Origin: Microcoleus sp. FACHB-DQ6
GTDB taxonomy: Bacteria; Cyanobacteriota; Cyanobacteriia; Cyanobacteriales; Microcoleaceae
NCBI GenBank assembly: GCA_014695175.1
Contig: JACJNV010000105.1
Span: 1 to 64,000 of the forward strand
DNA length: 64,000 nt
Direction of reading: 5' to 3'
Shown: one piece after another, positions 26,524 through 35,620 of the stretch
Position numbering within the stretch: position 1 is the stretch's first letter
How the letters are laid out: each line of letters starts with the position of its first letter
Notes under the pieces: generated by a model
Databases searched by the model: none
The model's input: only the letters and a program-made list of their open reading frames with translations
Told to the model about the DNA's origin: nothing
Made by a program: the position numbers and the translations under genes

Positions 26524-27105
26524 GCGCTCTCTTGCATTCTCAAGCTATCTGGCGATCGCACTGGCTACACGATCTCATACCATGTTCGATGTGGGGTTTT
26601 CAATTAAAGAATTTGGAATGACTGAGGAAGCTCATGATTTGGAGCGCGGGCCTACAGTTGCATTCTTTTGGGAACTTGTATAAAATACCGAACAATCACC
26701 AGGAAATCTTCTGAATATCAAAGTTTGGGGGAAACTTTCTTGAGTACCTATAGACCACGGGTGTCAACAATCGCCTAAAACCCTTTGTCTCTCTCGTTTT
26801 TTGCCTAGTGTCGCTGCCCTCTTGCGCCCCCGCACAGTCGGGGCAGGCAAGAGATCACTCCAGTCTCCTCCGACTATTCGGGGGCGCGGGCGCGATCTAT
26901 GCCTAATGGTCAAACAGCAAGCGGGCACTAGCTTTGGTCTTAATTTGATAGCAATGCCTATAGACATATCCCCATCAAAAATGATATCAATGATGGGTGA
27001 GACCCTCTAAGGATATCGACCGAGAGAGCACATCAGGGGAAAACAGCATTTTTGGTCTCAAACAGAATTTTTCAGACTTGACAGCTATGGAGGAAATCCC
27101 AAACC
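26524..27105. other. Intergenic region, no gene supported
   Basis: About 580 bases. It holds a GC-rich stretch at 26825-26895 with a GCCCC...GGGGC hairpin; open frames on both strands there lack any protein-like character. TTGACA at about 27078 sits too close to the kinase SD to be its promoter. Confidence 0.4.
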
Positions 27106-29316
27106 GTGCACACTAAGCCAGTTCAGCAAAAAAGTCAGGGACTGGGAAGGTACGTTGACGGGACTGTCCCGATCGCCCAACAACCCGCAGAGGCAGCCGT
27201 GTCCGAGAGTAAAGACCGATTTCGGCGGTTTGTGGAGCGCTCCGCCGAGGCCGTGGCAATGGTAGATTGTGAAATGCGCTATCTGTCGGTTTCCCGTCGC
27301 TGGGAAACAGATTGGGGGTTGGGCGACGGCGAGGCCATCGGCCGATCTCATTGGGAACTGTTCCCGAATCTCCCGGAATATTGGGAGCAAAATGCCCAGG
27401 CTTGTTTGACGGGAGTTTTGGAATACAGCGAGTTTGTGGCAGGGCGATCGATCGCATCTGTATCAGGAAAAACCGCAAGCGGCTCTGTCAGCGAGTCGGT
27501 AAAATGGGTATTTCAGCCTTGGACAAATAGCGAAGGTGCGATCGGCGGTTTGATTTTGTTTGCATCTAAGATAGCTGAGGCTCCCGCTCAAACTAATTGC
27601 TTTAATAAATTTCAGTCCGAGCTCAAAAGCAAGCAGTTAGAAACTATACCGCAACTAACTCAAATTGCCCTCGAAAATGCTGCTGATACAATCTTTTTTA
27701 CTACGTCCGACGGTCAAATTTGCTACGCGAACAAAGCCGCTTGCCATCTTTTCGGCTACTCGGAATCGGAACTGCTAAACATGAGGGTTAGCGACATCGA
27801 TTCGCAGTTGCCAGCATCGGATTGGCGAGAACACTGGGCTCAACTGAAGCAGCAAACCAACCTCACTTTTGAAACCAGTTACAAAACCAAAGACGGCCCC
27901 AGTTTTCCCGTTGAAGTTAAAGTCAATTATATAGAATACGGCGGTTGCGAATACCGCTGCGCGATCGCCCGCGACATTTCGGATCGCCAAGTAGCAGAAT
28001 CAGCGCTTTTAGAGGCGAAAGAGCAACTTCAAGCGGTTTTGGACGCCGTGCCGGGATTAGTTTCTTGGGTAAGTTCCGATTTGCGCTACTTGGGAGTAAA
28101 CCGACATTTAGCTACCGCTTACAAAATGCCTGCCGAACTATTTATCGGTCAAAAAGTAGGTTTTTTAGATACAAGTCCCAAATTTAACGATTTAGTATAC
28201 GATTTCTTTGCCAACCATAAAAAGAAGACATCTCAAGAAGTAACAGCGAGCATCAGAGGAGAAAATAAAACTTATCTAATTGTCGCTCAAAAATACCATA
28301 ACAGTACGGCGGCGGTATTTGTCGGATTGGATATTACAGAAAGCAAACAGTCTCTTTTAGCTTTGCAAGAATCCGAAGAACGCCTGCGACAACAAGCGGC
28401 TAAATTAGAGCAGACGCTGTTAATTTTGCAGCGAGCTCAAACTCAACTGATTCAAACAGAAAAGATGTCATCCCTGGGGCAGTTGGTAGCAGGAATAGCG
28501 CACGAAATTAATAATCCAGTTAGTTTTATTTCCGGCAATGTCAGCCACGCCACGGGCTACATTCAAGAACTGCTGCGAGCGATCGACCTTTACCAAAATT
28601 ATTATCCCCGTCCCGTGCGGGAAATTCAAGATTTGATGGAAGAATTAGACTTAGACTTCATCAAAAAAGACTTGCCAAAACTGCTAAATTCGATGAAAGT
28701 CGGTTCGGAAAGGATTCGCGATGTCGTGCGATCGCTCCGCTTGTTCTCGCGTACCGACGAAGCCCAAATGAAGCCTGCTGATATCCATGAAGGTTTGGAC
28801 AGCACTTTGCTGATCTTGCAAAATCGCCTGCAAGCTAAAGGGGGACGGCCGGGGATTTCTCTAGTTAAAGAGTACGGAGATTTGCCGCAAGTTCACTGCT
28901 ATGCGGGACACTTAAACCAAGTGTTCATGCACTTGTTGACAAATGCGATCGACGCTTTGGAAGAAGGGGGGAGACATCACGCAAAGTATGGTAAAAATCA
29001 AAATCAGTCTTACTTGTCTTCAGCCAGGTCGAGCTCTGAAATATTCACTCCCGAAATTCGGATTCGGACCTCCGTGGTAGGGGAAAACGAAGTTGCGATC
29101 GCCATTAGTGACAACGGCCCTGGCATGACTGAAGAAGTCCTCGACTGCATCTTTGACCCTTTGTTTACTACTAAATCTCCAGACACGAGCACTGGTTTGG
29201 GTCTAGCAATATCCAAGCATTTAGTAGTAGAAAAGCACGGCGGTAAGTTGCACTGTGTTTCGCGTCCGGGAGAGGGAACGGAGTTGATCATTAGAATTGC
29301 AATCGGCAACGATTAA
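27106..29316 (+). CDS. Multi-PAS sensor histidine kinase
   Basis: 736 residues, GTG start with GGAGG 13 bases upstream. Three PAS-like domains: about 35-150 (FRRFVERSAEAVAMVD), 185-300 (ALENAADTIFFTTSDGQICY, ending in RDISDRQ) and 305-420 (LQAVLDAVPGLVSWVSSDLR). A coiled-coil leads to an NtrB-type dimerisation helix with the phospho-His in GIAHEINNPVSFISGN. The ATPase domain has NAIDALEEGG, SDNGPGM and TGLGLAISKHL. It is soluble, with no receiver or output domain, so a separate response regulator must exist elsewhere. The gene after it is 26 bases downstream. Confidence 0.9.
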   Translation: MHTKPVQQKSQGLGRYVDGTVPIAQQPAEAAVSESKDRFRRFVERSAEAVAMVDCEMRYLSVSRRWETDWGLGDGEAIGRSHWELFPNLPEYWEQNAQACLTGVLEYSEFVAGRSIASVSGKTASGSVSESVKWVFQPWTNSEGAIGGLILFASKIAEAPAQTNCFNKFQSELKSKQLETIPQLTQIALENAADTIFFTTSDGQICYANKAACHLFGYSESELLNMRVSDIDSQLPASDWREHWAQLKQQTNLTFETSYKTKDGPSFPVEVKVNYIEYGGCEYRCAIARDISDRQVAESALLEAKEQLQAVLDAVPGLVSWVSSDLRYLGVNRHLATAYKMPAELFIGQKVGFLDTSPKFNDLVYDFFANHKKKTSQEVTASIRGENKTYLIVAQKYHNSTAAVFVGLDITESKQSLLALQESEERLRQQAAKLEQTLLILQRAQTQLIQTEKMSSLGQLVAGIAHEINNPVSFISGNVSHATGYIQELLRAIDLYQNYYPRPVREIQDLMEELDLDFIKKDLPKLLNSMKVGSERIRDVVRSLRLFSRTDEAQMKPADIHEGLDSTLLILQNRLQAKGGRPGISLVKEYGDLPQVHCYAGHLNQVFMHLLTNAIDALEEGGRHHAKYGKNQNQSYLSSARSSSEIFTPEIRIRTSVVGENEVAIAISDNGPGMTEEVLDCIFDPLFTTKSPDTSTGLGLAISKHLVVEKHGGKLHCVSRPGEGTELIIRIAIGND

Positions 29317-29342
29317 TTAGCTGTTGACAAATAGGAAATAAT

Positions 29343-29636
29343 ATGGTTATTGAGTGGCTCAAATTTAAAGTACCTCAAGAAAATTGGGAGCCGTTTATTC
29401 AGCGAGATCAGGAAGTTTGGACGGCGGGACTAAAAAGTTGCGACGGTTTTTTAGGCAAAGAAGTTTGGGTAGATCCGGTGGAAAATGAGGTGGTGATGTT
29501 GATTCGCTGGGAAACTAGGGAGAAGTGGAAGTCTGTACCACAAAGCACAATAGATGAGTTGGATGCCAAAATGGGCGATTTGCAAATTGCGATCGCCGAA
29601 AGTCGCGAATATCAAGTTCGCAAGTTTTTGCATTAG
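29343..29636 (+). CDS. TIGR03792-like small ABM-fold protein
   Basis: 97 residues, AGGAAAT before the ATG. VIEWLKFKVPQENWEPFIQR, a GFLGKEVW strand and VVMLIRWETREKWKS match the small cyanobacterial family related to antibiotic-biosynthesis-type monooxygenases (dimeric alpha+beta barrel). No catalytic role is known. It follows the histidine kinase by 26 bases and may share its transcript. Confidence 0.75.
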   Translation: MVIEWLKFKVPQENWEPFIQRDQEVWTAGLKSCDGFLGKEVWVDPVENEVVMLIRWETREKWKSVPQSTIDELDAKMGDLQIAIAESREYQVRKFLH

Positions 29637-29743
29637 TTAGTCAGCAGTCAGTTGAGCGTGTTAATTTTTGAAAGATTAATCATGCGTTTTACCTTGATTG
29701 TACCGCAGACATTGATTGGGTATTTGGTGCGAGGGGCGATCGC

Positions 29744-29797
29744 TCTTGGTACAATCATTGCAGTGTTTGGTATTTGGTGTTAGGGGCGATCGCTCTT
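29744..29797. repeat. 54-bp direct repeat, left of the toxin-antitoxin pair
   Basis: Matches 30471-30524 over 54 bases with a few mismatches, sharing GCAGTGTTTGGTATTTGGTG and GGGCGATCGCTCTT. A further partial copy precedes it at about 29716-29746. The two full copies bracket the ParE/ParD-like genes. Confidence 0.85.
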
Positions 29798-29817
29798 TTA
29801 TTAACTATTTGATTCGA

Positions 29818-30138
29818 TTACTCTGGAGGCTCAGTACCTAGAGGGGCTTGACGGCGGTGACGAATATGTAATATCGCAATAGTATCGCTCTCCACCACAA
29901 ACAGAATCCGATAGGTTCTTCCTTTACCAACCCACAGTTGTCGAATTTCCCGACCAATGATGGCAGCTTCGGGTGCAACTGAGCAACGGTAAGGAAACTG
30001 TTGCAAGGATGCGATCGCGTCTTGCAGGTCGTAGTACCACTGATTTGCGGCATCAGCACTCAGATAATCGCACATCCAACGGTAGGCGTTTTCAATTTCT
30101 TGAAAGGCGGGTGGTTGGATTAGGACTTGATAACTCAT
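29818..30138 (-). CDS. ParE/RelE-superfamily toxin
   Basis: 106 residues. MSYQVLIQPPAFQEIENAYR (strand then helix), a helical hairpin with DLQDAIASLQQFPYRC, and the C-terminal strands GREIRQLWVGKGRTYRILFV and IAILHIRHRR define the RelE/ParE fold. Such toxins poison gyrase or cleave mRNA; the sequence does not decide which. Its ATG overlaps the antitoxin stop by four bases (30135-30138), the typical coupled order of antitoxin then toxin. Confidence 0.88.
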   Translation of the reverse strand: MSYQVLIQPPAFQEIENAYRWMCDYLSADAANQWYYDLQDAIASLQQFPYRCSVAPEAAIIGREIRQLWVGKGRTYRILFVVESDTIAILHIRHRRQAPLGTEPPE

Positions 30139-30401
30139 AGACGAGGAGGGATGTTGAACTGCTGCTGTAGCGCTGTCATGGCTCTCTCGGCTGGAATACC
30201 TTCACCTCGATCGAAGCTTTCGAGTCCTTTGCGGATGCCGATGATAGCTTCGAGGTAGTCGATACGCTCTAGCAGTTGTTCGTAGGTATTAAGTTGGGGG
30301 TTTGGAGTGGATTTTAGCGATCGTACCAAACTCAGAAGATCCGCAAGCAGTTCGTCAGGGGTGCTATCGATTTCTTGGATGAGGAGTTCTTTGATGGTCA
30401 T
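30135..30401 (-). CDS. Antitoxin partner of the ParE-like toxin
   Basis: 88 residues. The N-terminus TIKELLIQEIDSTPDELLAD and an alpha-helical body with a C-terminal EGIPAERAMTALQQQFN fit the small antitoxins found with ParE/RelE toxins in cyanobacteria. It is translated first and overlaps the toxin gene by four bases. No clear operator palindrome was identified upstream; the 54-bp direct repeat lies 70 bases before the start. Confidence 0.8.
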   Translation of the reverse strand: MTIKELLIQEIDSTPDELLADLLSLVRSLKSTPNPQLNTYEQLLERIDYLEAIIGIRKGLESFDRGEGIPAERAMTALQQQFNIPPRL

Positions 30402-30470
30402 CGCGGCATCTCACGAGGATTGATACTTTGAGTATAACGGCGATCGCTATGAGTTTTGATGGGCGATCGA

Positions 30471-30524
30471 TCTCGGTACAATCATCGCAGTGTTTGGTAT
30501 TTGGTGTGAAGGGCGATCGCTCTT
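30471..30524. repeat. 54-bp direct repeat, right of the toxin-antitoxin pair
   Basis: Second full copy of the repeat at 29744-29797, same orientation, between the antitoxin start and the end of the helicase gene. Confidence 0.85.
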
Positions 30525-30569
30525 GATGCGTGATGGGCGATCCATCATCAGAAAAAATAAAGGGCGATG

Positions 30570-33500
30570 TTATGCGATGTTATTTTCTTTAACTTCTGCT
30601 ATCGGATCAACAATAGCTACCAAAGCAACAGGAATCGGCACGAAATAACTTGACTCTTCATCTAAGAAATCATCGCCACCCATGCTGAAAGAATCTTGAA
30701 CCCATTTAGAGATATCCCGCCCTGCTGATTTTGCCAGCTCGATTACTTCGGATGATAGAGAGACTACACCTTGAACAATTTGCGCCTCCAAGAAAGTAAT
30801 CATGTCATGTACTTCAATAGCAGAAGCACCATCGGGATTGACTGGCTGACTAAAATCAGTTGTAAAAGTGTAGTATGTCAAGTATTTAGCTGAGTCTGAT
30901 GATTTGTTTTTCTCCAATTCTCGTAATGGATGGGTTGCAAACAGCAAGTAAGAGCCGCCTTTAAGATCGGGAAAATGTTCGCACAACTTTTGTGCAGAAA
31001 CAGCCATAAAATCCGCTTGTCTTTGTCTAGCAAGAGACTGAGTTAAGGCTCCAATTGGATCAATGTCAAAAAAAGGTTGATGTTGTTTTGTACCTCCCTC
31101 ACTTTCTTTCGGGTTCCAAGGCAGCAACCCTGCTAATCGATCGGGAGTTTTTTCTTGGCTAAAAAGAGCAAATTCTGGGTCAAAGTTAAATTTTCTATCT
31201 TTTTTGTTTTTCTGCTTTATTACGAGAACTTCAGAAACTGCTGACTCCATCTCTGTTTTATCTTCTCCAAAAACAGGACGTTGCCATTCTTGGGATTCAA
31301 AAATTAATTTATGCTTGTAAGTATCGTATTGAGTAACTTCCAAATTCTGCCAAGTTTTGAGGCGTTTAATTAGCTTATCGCGAGCGAGAACCTCAATGGG
31401 TTTTAGCTGTTCATTTAACTTACGAAGCTCTGTCTCCATGACATCACTGCTTTCCTTTGCTACTTTTAGAATTTGGTCTACAGTTTTTTCATCACCACTG
31501 TCATCTTCAATAGCACTTGCAATTTTGCCCTCTTGCTTATTATCAAGCTGTCCCAAAATTTTCAATTGCATACGCGGATCTGTAACTCCTGCTTTTTCGA
31601 GACGCTTTAGTAAGGCTGTATCTCTTTTTTCGGCTAATGTACCCTCTAAAATGAGATAGTAGGCAGTGACATCAGAAATTTGACCTAATCGAGCAACCCT
31701 CCCATTACGTTGCATTAAAACAGCAGGATCGGGACTGAGATCCCAATGCACAACTTTATTGGCTACTTGAAAATCTAATCCTTCGTCCGCCGCAGAAGTT
31801 GCGACAAGGATGCGGTATTTTTGGTTGCGATCGTAAAATTCCCTAACTACATTCTTTCGATCATCAGCACTCATCTCCCCAGTAAGAGCCCGACTTTGTT
31901 TAGGAAAAGTTGCGGTAATAATGGCAGTAGTTTGTAAGACCTCAGTAAAAACGAGAAAACGAGAATCGGGATGTTCTTCTAGCATAGCTCTTAGCCAGTT
32001 TAGCTTGGCATTTTCAACACTTCTACCTGATGCCAACAAGTCTAAGGCTAATTTTGTCAGTTCTAATATTTCCTCTATCGTTGCTTCTAAATCTGTATCA
32101 TCGTCATCATCTCGATCATTTTTTTGTTTTGCGTTCTCCAGTAGTTTTTTCTGAAAGTCACGAATAGCAGGTATATTGCCATCCTTCAAGTGGGCAGAGT
32201 CAAATGAAAAATTACTGTCAGAAGGAAATATAACCTTTTTGGCGTATCCTGTAACTGTATCCCTCTCAGTATCAAATTTCGCTAGGTGTTTGGAAATCTC
32301 GCGAATTAATTTCCTTAAATCTTGAGTATCAGGGAAGTTATCTGTCTTATACTTGTGCTCATTTTGCCATTTTGGATGATGGCGGACACACCAACGAAAT
32401 AGCCAACAAGCACCTGCAAGAGAACTACTGGTTAAACGTGTTTCAAGATGTGCAGTAGCAAACCCTCCAAAACTACCCCTATGATCTCGATAAATACGCT
32501 GTACTGTCCTTTTGATTTTTTCTAGCGTTGACAGGTACTCTTCATCAGTTTTTTCGAGACTTGGCTTACCTTCGCGGTGGGGACGAACTATCATTAATTT
32601 CGGAAATAATCTCTGGTCAGACCAATTACGAATCTCATCCTGTTGCCGCCAAATGACTGCTACGGGTGAATCATCTTTTGATATTGCTGCTCGAAGTTCT
32701 TTGTTGCCAATATCGTTAGCATAGGCATTTTCAAAAGCAGTTTGGTGTACCAGTAATCGCAATAAATTTGTAAATTGATTGGCAGAGCGAAAAGGTGTAG
32801 CACTCATCAAGATAACTAGCTCTGGTGGTTCTGAGTCTTTCCAGAACTTACCTGCGATCATTTGATATGCAGTTTTATAAGCTTGTGTTGTATCAATTGC
32901 CGATTCTACATATGATTCCCCATTGATGAGGTTAGCATTGCTGGCACAGTGATGACATTCATCAATGATGATGATATTTGGTTTAACTCCTTTAGGTAGC
33001 TCTTTCTTATCATTAAGATATCGTCTAGCAGCGTGCATACTAGCAATCCGAATACCTTTTTGACTAATGCTATCGCCATATTGTCTAAAAGAATCTACAA
33101 CACTAATAATGCTTCCATCAACAGAATCTTTAATCACACTACGTAGTTTATCTCTAACATCTTCTGTTAAGCCACCAGAAGTTAGATAAAGACAACGCAA
33201 ATCATCTTTTTGTGCAATCAGCTTGTCTCTTAATATTAAGCCTACTTCAATTGTTTTACCTAAACCTACTTCGTCGGCGATCAGAATTCGCTTAATGCGA
33301 GACTCATGATTTTTAACATACTGTTGTAATGCTAATTGATGAGGAAAAGGATCTTTGTCACTAGCGGTAATCCGCCCAGAATAGATATTTGCGAGTAGCT
33401 CTAATGCACCCAACCTTAGAACTGTTTTAATATGATGCTGATGCTTTAGCTCATTTTTTTCGAGGACGCTTTCACCTGCATAGTATGTATGGTTTTCCTT

Positions 33501-33725
33501 GAGACGTAACGATAAGTCAGGGAATTTTTCCTTAATTTTTTTCCAGTGGCGTAAGTTTTTGAAGCGGATACCTCGCCGATCTAGTACGCTGTTTTCGCTA
33601 TCACTTGTTTCGATTGTATAGGCTAAATGGGTATAGGCATTGCGATCGCCACTACTGGGATCGGCCCAGACAACATCTGCATGATTACCGCTCTCAGATG
33701 GGATTTCAAACAGCCTATACGTCAT
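30570..33725 (-). CDS. Large SNF2/superfamily-2 helicase-like ATPase, probable defence-type
   Basis: 1051 residues, GAGG about 10 bases before the ATG. Superfamily 2 motifs: I DEVGLGKT (about 150), II DECHH (about 251), III SATPFRS (about 305), helicase-C with FLVFTEVLQT, VATSAADEGLDFQ and VI QRNGRVARLGQ (about 670). The N-terminal 110 and C-terminal 330 residues match no domain I know. Such stand-alone DEAD/SNF2 proteins are common in phage-defence islands. The context fits: a toxin-antitoxin pair downstream and an NB-ARC ATPase divergently upstream. HIP1 octamers are sparse here (one seen in 3.1 kb), unlike the surrounding genes, consistent with horizontal gain. No methylase or nuclease partner is adjacent. 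Confidence 0.85.
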   Translation of the reverse strand: MTYRLFEIPSESGNHADVVWADPSSGDRNAYTHLAYTIETSDSENSVLDRRGIRFKNLRHWKKIKEKFPDLSLRLKENHTYYAGESVLEKNELKHQHHIKTVLRLGALELLANIYSGRITASDKDPFPHQLALQQYVKNHESRIKRILIADEVGLGKTIEVGLILRDKLIAQKDDLRCLYLTSGGLTEDVRDKLRSVIKDSVDGSIISVVDSFRQYGDSISQKGIRIASMHAARRYLNDKKELPKGVKPNIIIIDECHHCASNANLINGESYVESAIDTTQAYKTAYQMIAGKFWKDSEPPELVILMSATPFRSANQFTNLLRLLVHQTAFENAYANDIGNKELRAAISKDDSPVAVIWRQQDEIRNWSDQRLFPKLMIVRPHREGKPSLEKTDEEYLSTLEKIKRTVQRIYRDHRGSFGGFATAHLETRLTSSSLAGACWLFRWCVRHHPKWQNEHKYKTDNFPDTQDLRKLIREISKHLAKFDTERDTVTGYAKKVIFPSDSNFSFDSAHLKDGNIPAIRDFQKKLLENAKQKNDRDDDDDTDLEATIEEILELTKLALDLLASGRSVENAKLNWLRAMLEEHPDSRFLVFTEVLQTTAIITATFPKQSRALTGEMSADDRKNVVREFYDRNQKYRILVATSAADEGLDFQVANKVVHWDLSPDPAVLMQRNGRVARLGQISDVTAYYLILEGTLAEKRDTALLKRLEKAGVTDPRMQLKILGQLDNKQEGKIASAIEDDSGDEKTVDQILKVAKESSDVMETELRKLNEQLKPIEVLARDKLIKRLKTWQNLEVTQYDTYKHKLIFESQEWQRPVFGEDKTEMESAVSEVLVIKQKNKKDRKFNFDPEFALFSQEKTPDRLAGLLPWNPKESEGGTKQHQPFFDIDPIGALTQSLARQRQADFMAVSAQKLCEHFPDLKGGSYLLFATHPLRELEKNKSSDSAKYLTYYTFTTDFSQPVNPDGASAIEVHDMITFLEAQIVQGVVSLSSEVIELAKSAGRDISKWVQDSFSMGGDDFLDEESSYFVPIPVALVAIVDPIAEVKENNIA

Positions 33726-33844
33726 GCGTCTGTCCTCAGTTTTTTTTGATAATGACTAAGTTTCCAATGCCTATTTTACTGAGGTAATGACAACAAACCA
33801 GTCGCTACTTCTCCTATTATTTGTGGAAATCCTATTTTTGTCTA

Positions 33845-33952
33845 GGACAAAAATGTTCAAATTTGTCAACAAGTTTCCCCGGCTTTCACTCTATTAAATC
33901 TAGTTTTGTACAAAAATGTGGAAAAATGTATTAAACTGTTCTTAAATGTGAG
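33845..33952. promoter_or_regulatory. Iterated AAAAATGT-like boxes in the divergent promoter region
   Basis: Between the helicase (minus) and NB-ARC (plus) genes there are GACAAAAATGTTC (about 33846), TACAAAAATGTGG (about 33909), GGAAAAATGTATT (about 33921) and CTTAAATGTGAGC (about 33941). They could be binding sites of a shared regulator. The region is AT-rich, so chance repetition is possible. Confidence 0.35.
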
Positions 33953-33959
33953 CTATAAT
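33931..33959 (+). promoter_or_regulatory. Promoter candidate for the NB-ARC gene
   Basis: A perfect -10 TATAAT at 33954-33959 with TTAAAC 17 bases before it. The start codon is 27 bases downstream. The iterated boxes overlap it. Confidence 0.5.
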
Positions 33960-33986
33960 ACAAAAAAATAACCTCTCCCGGCCCCA

Positions 33987-35363
33987 ATGAACCTGAAAGA
34001 AGCCTTAAAACTTGCCGATCGCATAGTCTTCGAGAAAACGGGTCAACACCTTGACGATTTACAAGCAGCGATACTCCGGGGAACTCTACAACGCGAGACA
34101 TACAAGCACATAGCCAAAGACTTTGACTGTTCTGAAAGTAGCGTTCGGCAAGTCGGATCGCAATTATGGCAGATACTTTCAGAAGAGTTGGGAGAAGATG
34201 TTAATAAAACGAATGTTCGATCGGCAATGGAGAGGTTGCAAGTCTCGATAGTGTCACATTATGCACAAGACTCGGTGCAAATAGGCTTCGTTAATTTTTG
34301 TGGAGAAAACAGAGACCCGCCAGATATACCAAAGTCCCACCCGCCAAATCAGGAAACATCTAACTCAAAACCAATTAAAACTCTATATCAAGATTTAAGC
34401 CAAATGCCGGAGTTGGGTAATTTCTTCGATCGCACCCTCGAACTCCACACCCTCACAACCTGGATTCTACAACAAAACTGCCGCGTCATCACCCTCACCG
34501 GCATCACCGGCATTGGCAAAACATCCCTAGCAGTACAACTCGTAAAACAAATCAAAGACGAGTTTGAGTACGCAGTTTGGTGCACGCTAGACGAATTCCC
34601 CACCATCGATAAATTTCAATCAAACCTAACACAGCTTTTTTCCCAGTCAGAAAAGCCAGGTTCATCCCCAACCAACCATAAACGCTTACCGCTGATTAAA
34701 TATTTACAAAACCATCGCTGTTTAGTAGTCTTAGATGACGTTCACAACCTTTTCTGTAGCGGGGAATTGGCAGGAAAATATAAACCAAATTATGAAGAAT
34801 ATCGCTCTCTATTCAAACATATTGAAAAATTATCCCATCAAAGTTGTTTTCTGCTAGTCGGTTGGGAACCGCCGAAAGAAGTTCCTCAACTCACCAGCGA
34901 AAATACTCCCATTCGTACTTTACAACTCACTGGTTTAGACACCGTGGCCGCACGGGAAATCCTCAGAGATAAAGGATTAGCAGAAATTGATAACTGCGAA
35001 GCACTCATTCACCGCTACCAAGGCAATCCCTTATGGTTAAAAAGCGTGGCGACTTTCATTCAAGAGTTGGGAATCGGCGCGACTGAGTTATTAATAGATG
35101 ATACCATATTGTTACCCGAAGATTTGAAAGATGTTTTACATCAGCAGTACGATCGCACTTCCGAACTAGAAAAACAAGTCATGTCATTGTTGGCGACAGA
35201 AAACCAGCCAGTCAAGCTCGCCAAATTGCTACAAAACGGACAAATATCATCATCAGATTTGCTAAACGCATTGCAATCTCTATCGCGCCGCTGCTTGATC
35301 GAAAAACAGGAAAGTCTTTACACTTTGCCACCTGTACTGAAGCAATATATCAAAGGGTTGTAA
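33987..35363 (+). CDS. vMAP-type NB-ARC (STAND) ATPase
   Basis: 458 residues. Residues 1-90 resemble the vWA-MoxR-associated N-terminal HTH domain of cyanobacteria (EALKLADRIVFEKTGQHLDD, LRGTLQRETYKHIAKDFDCS). A linker leads to NB-ARC: RTLELHTLTTWIL, Walker A GITGIGKT (172-179), Walker B CLVVLDDV (about 246), GNPLWLKSVA (GLPL-like), then a winged-helix end. There are no C-terminal WD40/TPR/LRR sensor repeats, so it is a short form. STAND proteins switch between ADP and ATP states on sensing a trigger, often in conflict or stress responses. It is divergent from the helicase. No SD is obvious. Confidence 0.85.
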   Translation: MNLKEALKLADRIVFEKTGQHLDDLQAAILRGTLQRETYKHIAKDFDCSESSVRQVGSQLWQILSEELGEDVNKTNVRSAMERLQVSIVSHYAQDSVQIGFVNFCGENRDPPDIPKSHPPNQETSNSKPIKTLYQDLSQMPELGNFFDRTLELHTLTTWILQQNCRVITLTGITGIGKTSLAVQLVKQIKDEFEYAVWCTLDEFPTIDKFQSNLTQLFSQSEKPGSSPTNHKRLPLIKYLQNHRCLVVLDDVHNLFCSGELAGKYKPNYEEYRSLFKHIEKLSHQSCFLLVGWEPPKEVPQLTSENTPIRTLQLTGLDTVAAREILRDKGLAEIDNCEALIHRYQGNPLWLKSVATFIQELGIGATELLIDDTILLPEDLKDVLHQQYDRTSELEKQVMSLLATENQPVKLAKLLQNGQISSSDLLNALQSLSRRCLIEKQESLYTLPPVLKQYIKGL

Positions 35364-35372
35364 CCCAATTAT

Positions 35373-35479
35373 TCCTGGACGCATAAATACCAAAGAAACC
35401 GGGTTTTTTACCGAGTCTGCAGGCTGCGACGAAGTATTTTTGTAAAAAACCCCGGTTTCTGAACCCCATGCGTCCAGGA
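35373..35479. mobile_element. MITE-like nested inverted repeat (CCGGGTTT family)
   Basis: The outer 12-bp arms TCCTGGACGCAT / ATGCGTCCAGGA are perfect. The inner arms AGAAACCGGGTTTTTTAC / GTAAAAAACCCCGGTTTCT are near-perfect. The inner part recurs in opposite orientation at 43614-43682, including matching loop bases. It sits just after the NB-ARC stop and may also terminate transcription. Confidence 0.65.
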
Positions 35480-35485
35480 CTAATT

Positions 35486-35620
35486 TTAAGAAAGTTTTGC
35501 ATAGAGAGCTGAAATAAAATTAACGCTTAAAAAGCCTACTCCTAGTACGAGAATGATAAAGATGCCGATACTGAAAATAGACTTTAGCCGATCGCCAATT
35601 CCGGGTTTTTCTGAGTTCAT
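35486..35620 (-). CDS. 44-residue single-pass membrane protein
   Basis: Minus-strand ATG at 35620, stop at 35486. The protein starts MNSEKPGIGDRLKSIFSIGI, runs on as FIILVLGVGFLSVNFISAL and ends YAKLS. A charged head is followed by one clear transmembrane helix, the layout of small thylakoid or photosynthetic-complex subunits. I do not recognise it as a named subunit, and SD support is weak. The clean coding pattern argues that it is real. Confidence 0.6.
   Translation of the reverse strand: MNSEKPGIGDRLKSIFSIGIFIILVLGVGFLSVNFISALYAKLS

Noticed and set aside
26764-27010. Overlapping frames on both strands in a GC-rich spacer
   Set aside because: Arg/Pro-rich mirror frames without SD or family similarity.
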